This document shows, in pieces, positions 4,371-7,396 of a stretch of DNA of 7,396 bases; within the stretch, counting starts at the first letter, position 1; each line of letters begins with the position of its first letter. A program made the position numbers and the translations under genes. Source of the DNA: Clostridiales bacterium (GTDB lineage: Bacteria; Bacillota; Clostridia; Oscillospirales; QAMX01); NCBI GenBank assembly GCA_012841675.1, contig DUUG01000245.1, forward strand, positions 1 through 7,396, in the 5' to 3' direction. A model generated the notes under the pieces. It had not been told where the DNA came from. It saw only the letters and a program-made list of their open reading frames with translations, and did no database searches.

Positions 4371-6557
4371 ATGAAAATCCTGTTCGCCAACCATCCTGCC
4401 GAAATTCCCGCCTTGGCAAAAAGCGCAACGGAACCCGTTTCCATTGTGCTTCGGAAGGGCACTTATTTCTTGGAAAAGGGCATTGTGCTGGAAGCGCCTC
4501 CTTTTCCCGTTTCCCTTTCCGCGGAAAAAGGCACAAGACTTCTGGGCGCTTTGCCTGTAAACGGCGCGGCACCCGTCGCGGCGGAAATTCAAAAATCCCG
4601 CTTTCCCAACGCTTCCGGGCAAGTTTTTGTAGCACGGCTTCCCAAAAACCCCAACGGTTTTTCATCCAGAGGGTTTGGCAGAAGCGTCACCCCTTCCCAT
4701 TCCGAAGTGTTTTTCAACCAAACACCCCTGACATTGGCACAATATCCAAGACCCGGCAAGTTTTTGCAAATCACCGGCTTTGGTGAAGTCGAAAAAAACG
4801 AGTGGGGGCAGGAAACCGGCGCCCTTGCCGGCGGATTTTTCTATGACGATGCCCACCCCCGCACATGGCCGTTGGAAAACGACCTTTGGGTTCACGGTTT
4901 CTGGTCTTACGACTGGGCAAATTCGTATGAAAAAGTTACACACTTGGACGCGGGAAAATGCTTCGTCGAAACAGCACCGCCCCACGGCAATTATCAATTC
5001 CGCAAGGGGCAGCGTTTCGCCTTCATCAACACCGCCGCAGGGCTGGCGGAGCAAGGCGATTACTACATCGACCGGCAGGAAAACACCCTCTATTTCCTGC
5101 CGCCGGCAGGCAGCGAAGCGGAAAACGGCGAACTGCACGTTTCCTTTTTGACCGAGCCGCTGCTTACCCTGCAAAACGCAGACCATTGCAAGGTTTCCAA
5201 CCTCTCCTTCGAGGCTTGCTGCGGCCACGGATTGCGCATTGAAGACGGCGAAAACATCCGCGTGGAAGCGTGCCGTTTTCGCAATATCGGCAACTTCGCC
5301 CTGTATGCAACGGGCACGCAAAAACTGACGGTTTCCGGCCTGACCGTAAATCACACTGGCGACGGGGGCATATCCGTTACCGCCGGCGACCGGGTAAGCT
5401 TGCGTTCCGGCGAAACGGTGATTGAAAACAACCACCTTTTCGACATTGCCGCCTGGTCGCGGACGTATGTCTGTCCGATTAACGTCGCCGGTGTTGGTTT
5501 TCGCATTGCCAACAATTGCATCCACGATTGCCCCCACATGGGCATTGTGTTCTGGGGCAACGATTTTACCATTGAAAACAATGAAATCTATTCCGTTATG
5601 CTGGAAACCGGCGACGCCGGCGCCATCTATACCGGCAGGGATTTCACCTTCCGGGGCAACACCGTCCGCAAGAATTTTATTCATCATTTGGGCGGCGTGG
5701 GCATGGGCACCATGGGAATTTACAACGACGACTGTGTTTCCGGCACAAGAATGGAAGAAAACGTGTTTTTCGAGTGCTTCCGCGCCGTATTTATGGGGGG
5801 CGGCAGGGATTTTGTCGTGAAAAACAATTTGTTTGTCGACTGTCATCCCGCCATCGAAGCCGACGGGCGGGGCACCTCTTCCCATCCCGTTTGGCGGCGC
5901 ATGGTGGATGAAACCATGCGGGAGCGGTTTTATAACATCCGCAACACCGCCGACAATAAAGACGACCCTGCCAGCCAAACCACCGCGGGAAATTTGCCGC
6001 CGTATATCGAAAAATACCCGGAGCTTGCCGAAATCGACAAGACATACCAAAACAAAACGCCCTTCTATCCCGGCGGCATCATTGAAAACAATCTGTTTTA
6101 CTCGAAACGGAAAATCGAATACACGTGGGATATAGAAGTCCACCAATTCAAAGAATCCGGCAGCAAAGACCTCGCCCCCGGAGATTTTGCCGATTTTTCC
6201 CACGGGATTTTCGATTTACCGCAGGATTCTGGCCCGGTGCGCCTTGCGGAAGCGGGGCTTACCGGCGAAATGCGGCAAAGCCTGCCTCAGGTTTTCTCCG
6301 GTTTGACGGAAAAGGACGGCAAGCTTACCCTTTCGCTTCGTAACCTTTCCGATTTTCCCGTTGCCGGGGAAATGGCGTTTTTCTCACTGGAGGGAGAGGC
6401 GTTTTCCGCCGTTTCCTTCCACCTTGACGCAAACGAAACCGCCCAATTTGATGCGGGACGCCTGCCGGAAGGGGTATTTCTTCTGGATGGCCGAAGTAAA
6501 ACCCCCGGCGTGCGTCCATGCCGGCTTTCTTTGCCGAAACCGGAAGAAAAGTCGTAA
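4371..6557 (+). CDS. Right-handed parallel beta-helix glycoside hydrolase, GH141-like
   Basis: This is a 728-residue protein. Residues 1-260 form a mixed beta domain; about 265-580 is a right-handed parallel beta-helix built of short repeats such as VIENNHLFDI (350-359), FRIANNCIHDC (377-387), FTIENNEIYSV (399-409) and GIIENNLFYS (569-578). Its best conserved patches are LETGDAGAIYTGRD (411-424), IYNDDCVSG (450-458) and GGGRDFVVKNNLF (476-488); their aspartates are candidate catalytic residues. These patches resemble GH141 (alpha-L-fucosidase/xylanase) proteins. Residues 640-728 look like a C-terminal beta-sandwich. There is no signal peptide, so it is cytoplasmic and would act on imported oligosaccharides. 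It has its own promoter and no co-directional partner. GH120 or a generic beta-helix lyase/epimerase remain possible. The gene is certain; GH141 is moderate. Confidence 0.93.
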   Translation: MKILFANHPAEIPALAKSATEPVSIVLRKGTYFLEKGIVLEAPPFPVSLSAEKGTRLLGALPVNGAAPVAAEIQKSRFPNASGQVFVARLPKNPNGFSSRGFGRSVTPSHSEVFFNQTPLTLAQYPRPGKFLQITGFGEVEKNEWGQETGALAGGFFYDDAHPRTWPLENDLWVHGFWSYDWANSYEKVTHLDAGKCFVETAPPHGNYQFRKGQRFAFINTAAGLAEQGDYYIDRQENTLYFLPPAGSEAENGELHVSFLTEPLLTLQNADHCKVSNLSFEACCGHGLRIEDGENIRVEACRFRNIGNFALYATGTQKLTVSGLTVNHTGDGGISVTAGDRVSLRSGETVIENNHLFDIAAWSRTYVCPINVAGVGFRIANNCIHDCPHMGIVFWGNDFTIENNEIYSVMLETGDAGAIYTGRDFTFRGNTVRKNFIHHLGGVGMGTMGIYNDDCVSGTRMEENVFFECFRAVFMGGGRDFVVKNNLFVDCHPAIEADGRGTSSHPVWRRMVDETMRERFYNIRNTADNKDDPASQTTAGNLPPYIEKYPELAEIDKTYQNKTPFYPGGIIENNLFYSKRKIEYTWDIEVHQFKESGSKDLAPGDFADFSHGIFDLPQDSGPVRLAEAGLTGEMRQSLPQVFSGLTEKDGKLTLSLRNLSDFPVAGEMAFFSLEGEAFSAVSFHLDANETAQFDAGRLPEGVFLLDGRSKTPGVRPCRLSLPKPEEKS

Positions 6558-6561
6558 TATT

Positions 6562-6600
6562 TTCGAATTTTCCTGTATGATTAACAGGTTAATTTGCGAA
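6562..6600. terminator. Imperfect inverted repeat after the beta-helix gene, possible weak terminator
   Basis: CCTGT (6572-6576) and ACAGG (6584-6588) form the inner stem, and imperfect complementarity continues outward to TTCGAA/TTGCGAA at the ends. It begins five bases after the stop codon. The T-rich tail (TTAATTT) is weak, so terminator function is uncertain. Confidence 0.4.
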
Positions 6601-6614
6601 TATGGCAAGTGTAC

Positions 6615-6649
6615 GCCATCCCTTGCTCCCGGATGACGGGGGCATTGGC
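6615..6649 (+). promoter_or_regulatory. Hairpin leader before the rpsF relic, possible S6:S18-type remnant
   Basis: GCTCCCG (6625-6631) and CGGGGGC (6637-6643) pair through seven bases with one G-U, loop GATGA. An outer GCCA/TGGC stem (6615-6618, 6646-6649) encloses an asymmetric internal loop. It ends just before the AAAAGGAG ribosome site (6651-6658) of the decayed rpsF. Many bacteria carry a structured S6:S18-binding autoregulatory leader in exactly this place, so this may be its remnant; I cannot confirm the consensus by eye. Confidence 0.3.
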
Positions 6650-6666
6650 CAAAAGGAGTTGCAAAA

Positions 6667-6908
6667 ATAACAGCTCGCCACCTTTGGCGCGAAGCCATCG
6701 AAAAAACCGTGGCACGCTTCAACCCCCCCTGAAGAAAACGGCACGCTGGACGCAATCGACGATGGGGCAAACGCCGCTTGGCCTATCCCATCAACGATAT
6801 GGCTGGAAGGCTATTATGTTTTAATGAAGTTCACCGCCCCGACGGATTTTCTCGCCGAGCTGGACTGATGCCATCATCCGTTGTTTGAATATCGTCGAGG
6901 AAGAATCA
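6667..6908 (+). pseudogene. rpsF: Decayed gene for 30S ribosomal protein S6 (bS6)
   Basis: No single frame is open, but pieces in successive frames follow the order of bS6. These are REAIEKTVARF (6688-6720), ENGTLDAIDD (6734-6763), GKRRLAYPINDM (6766-6801), EGYYVLMKFTAPTDFLAELD (6806-6865) and DAIIRCLNIVEEE (6867-6905). The GKRRLAYPIND-x-x-EGYYVLMKF core is the signature of Firmicutes S6. At least four frame changes and an in-frame TGA at 6730-6732 separate them, and the first codon after the ribosome site AAAAGGAG (6651-6658) reads ATA where ATG is expected. The N-terminal strand (usually KYExxYII) is lost or scrambled. The gene is dead here; since S6 is a core protein, an intact copy should exist elsewhere in the genome and this is a relic of a duplicated or rearranged rpsF region. 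Confidence 0.85.
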
Positions 6909-6945
6909 AGCCTAGCATCGGCACAACGGCAAGGAGGAGCGTTCC

Positions 6946-7001
6946 GATAAACCCGCGTTCAGCTTGCGGCAATGATGCAACGATATGCGACGACTTTTGT
7001 A
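6946..7001 (+). pseudogene. Possible 5' fragment of ssb (single-strand DNA-binding protein)
   Basis: Right after the rpsF relic there is an AAGGAGG ribosome site (6931-6937) followed by ATAAACCCGCGTTCAGCTTG, which resembles the usual ssb opening that encodes M-L-N-R-V-Q-L with an indel and a lost start. Only RVQL (6954-6965) is clearly readable; the continuation AAMMQRYATTFVE and a TGA at about 7005 do not follow SSB well. The main support is order: ssb follows rpsF in most Firmicutes. Weak call. Confidence 0.35.
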
Positions 7002-7017
7002 GAGTGAAATTTAATAG

Positions 7018-7060
7018 GCAGGGGAAGTATCAGAAAAGATATTTCCCCCTGCTTATTATT
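7018..7060 (+). terminator. Probable terminator after the rpsF relic
   Basis: GCAGGGGAAGTATC (7018-7031), loop AGAAAA, GATATTTCCCCCTGC (7038-7052), with one bulge and one G-U pair, followed by TTATTATT. The stem is strong; the T-tract is interrupted. Confidence 0.65.
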
Positions 7061-7096
7061 CTGAACTACTGAGCTACTACAGAAAGCCTAAAAAAA

Positions 7097-7140
7097 GCCA
7101 GTTGTGCCAAGCATTACGCTTGAACACGACTGGTCCTTTT
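7097..7140 (+). terminator. Rho-independent terminator preceding direct repeat copy 2
   Basis: Outer stem GCCAGTTGTG (7097-7106) with CACGACTGGT (7125-7134; one G-U), inner stem CAAGC/GCTTG, then CCTTTT. A run of seven A (7090-7096) on the other side gives a T-run on the minus strand, so it may work both ways. The sequence differs from the hairpin at 3785-3824 but the position relative to the repeat is the same. Confidence 0.82.
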
Positions 7141-7145
7141 CTGTG

Positions 7146-7199
7146 CCGCTTAAAGCTGTCACACAAGTTTTTCATAAATCCCTGTGTAAACGCCCTAAA
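7146..7199. repeat. Direct repeat copy 2 (partner at 3829-3883)
   Basis: CCGCTTAAAGCTGTCACACA and onward matches copy 1 nearly perfectly over 41 bases and more loosely to 7199; differences are mainly transitions plus one indel. Same orientation as copy 1, about 3.3 kb apart. On the minus strand it starts a 32-residue ORF (7175-7077) sharing MKNLCDSFKR with copy 1, whose tail is encoded by the hairpin and is unlikely to be a natural protein. Confidence 0.85.
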
Positions 7200-7265
7200 C
7201 CGCCTACCCTTTTTTGTTAAAAGAGTTTGATGAAGTTTTTCTGTGTTTTTCGGAAGGAGTATCCG

Positions 7266-7396
7266 CTATGTTAATCCGTGGGTGTCTTCCTTGGTAGAGC
7301 CGGAATTTACGCGAATACCAACAAAATGGTTGCCTTTGCCCAGTTTTCCGTATGGGAAAGCCGAGCCGATGCCTTTCTTCTGAGATGCAGGCAACA
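7266..7396 (-). other. Open frame to the right edge, possible 3' end of a gene
   Basis: The minus strand is open from the window edge to a TAG at 7268-7266, 42 codons, ending with IRVNSGSTKEDTHGLT and containing SAFPYGKLGKGNHFVG. The composition is protein-like and I cannot name a family. The complementary plus strand is also open for over 30 codons, and an AAGGAG (7254-7259) before an ATG at 7268 on the plus strand leads to a stop after nine codons. Which strand, if any, is coding cannot be settled here. Confidence 0.25.

Noticed and set aside
4211..4462. 83-codon minus-strand frame across the beta-helix gene start
   Set aside because: It overlaps the promoter, the candidate operator and the first codons of a well-supported gene, and has no family resemblance.
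4662..6203. Very long 513-codon minus-strand open frame opposite the beta-helix gene
   Set aside because: It is a shadow in GC-biased coding sequence. The plus-strand frame has the promoter, ribosome site and beta-helix repeats, whereas the antisense product has no recognisable motif.
3829..7199. CRISPR array
   Set aside because: There are only two repeat copies 3.3 kb apart, with no regular spacers and no cas genes.
3829..7199. Complete insertion sequence or composite transposon
   Set aside because: No transposase gene is present and the repeats are direct, not terminal inverted; only a recombinase tail remains.

Overview
The window looks like a piece of a Gram-positive, Clostridia-like chromosome of medium GC (roughly half), probably from a gut or rumen plant-fibre degrader. 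The grounds are strong AGGAGG-type ribosome binding sites, a remnant of a large serine recombinase of the kind common in Clostridia, carbohydrate-active genes under an AraC-type regulator, and a decayed copy of a Firmicutes-like rpsF region. The assignment is inference; there is no rRNA or other taxonomic marker in the window.

Left part (1-2710): a 5' portion of an AraC-family regulator on the minus strand, running off the left edge, is divergent from a two-gene plus-strand operon. The operon encodes a TIM-barrel sugar phosphate isomerase/epimerase-like protein (768-1670) and, 14 bases further on, a Gfo/Idh/MocA NAD(P)-dependent oxidoreductase (1685-2710). The likely logic is that the regulator senses a sugar or glycoside and switches on an oxidoreductase plus isomerase/epimerase pair. 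The exact substrate cannot be read from sequence.

Middle part (2711-4282): gene decay. It holds a frameshifted C-terminal remnant of a GH16-like glycoside hydrolase, a short open stretch ending in a perfect 13-bp hairpin, a 31-codon ORF directly followed by a textbook terminator, a short ORF broken by two stops, two more hairpin terminators, the first copy of a ~55-bp direct repeat, and the C-terminal (DUF4368-like) end of a serine recombinase on the minus strand.

Right part (4283-7396): a well-formed promoter overlapped by an imperfect palindrome drives a 728-residue cytoplasmic right-handed beta-helix protein that resembles GH141-type glycoside hydrolases. After it lies a decayed 30S ribosomal protein S6 gene (rpsF) with several frameshifts and possibly a trace of ssb, in the normal rpsF-ssb order. 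Two hairpin terminators and the second copy of the direct repeat follow. The last ~200 bases hold only an uncertain open frame. The two direct-repeat copies bracket about 3.3 kb containing the recombinase remnant, the beta-helix gene and the rpsF relic, so this block may have moved or been duplicated as a unit.
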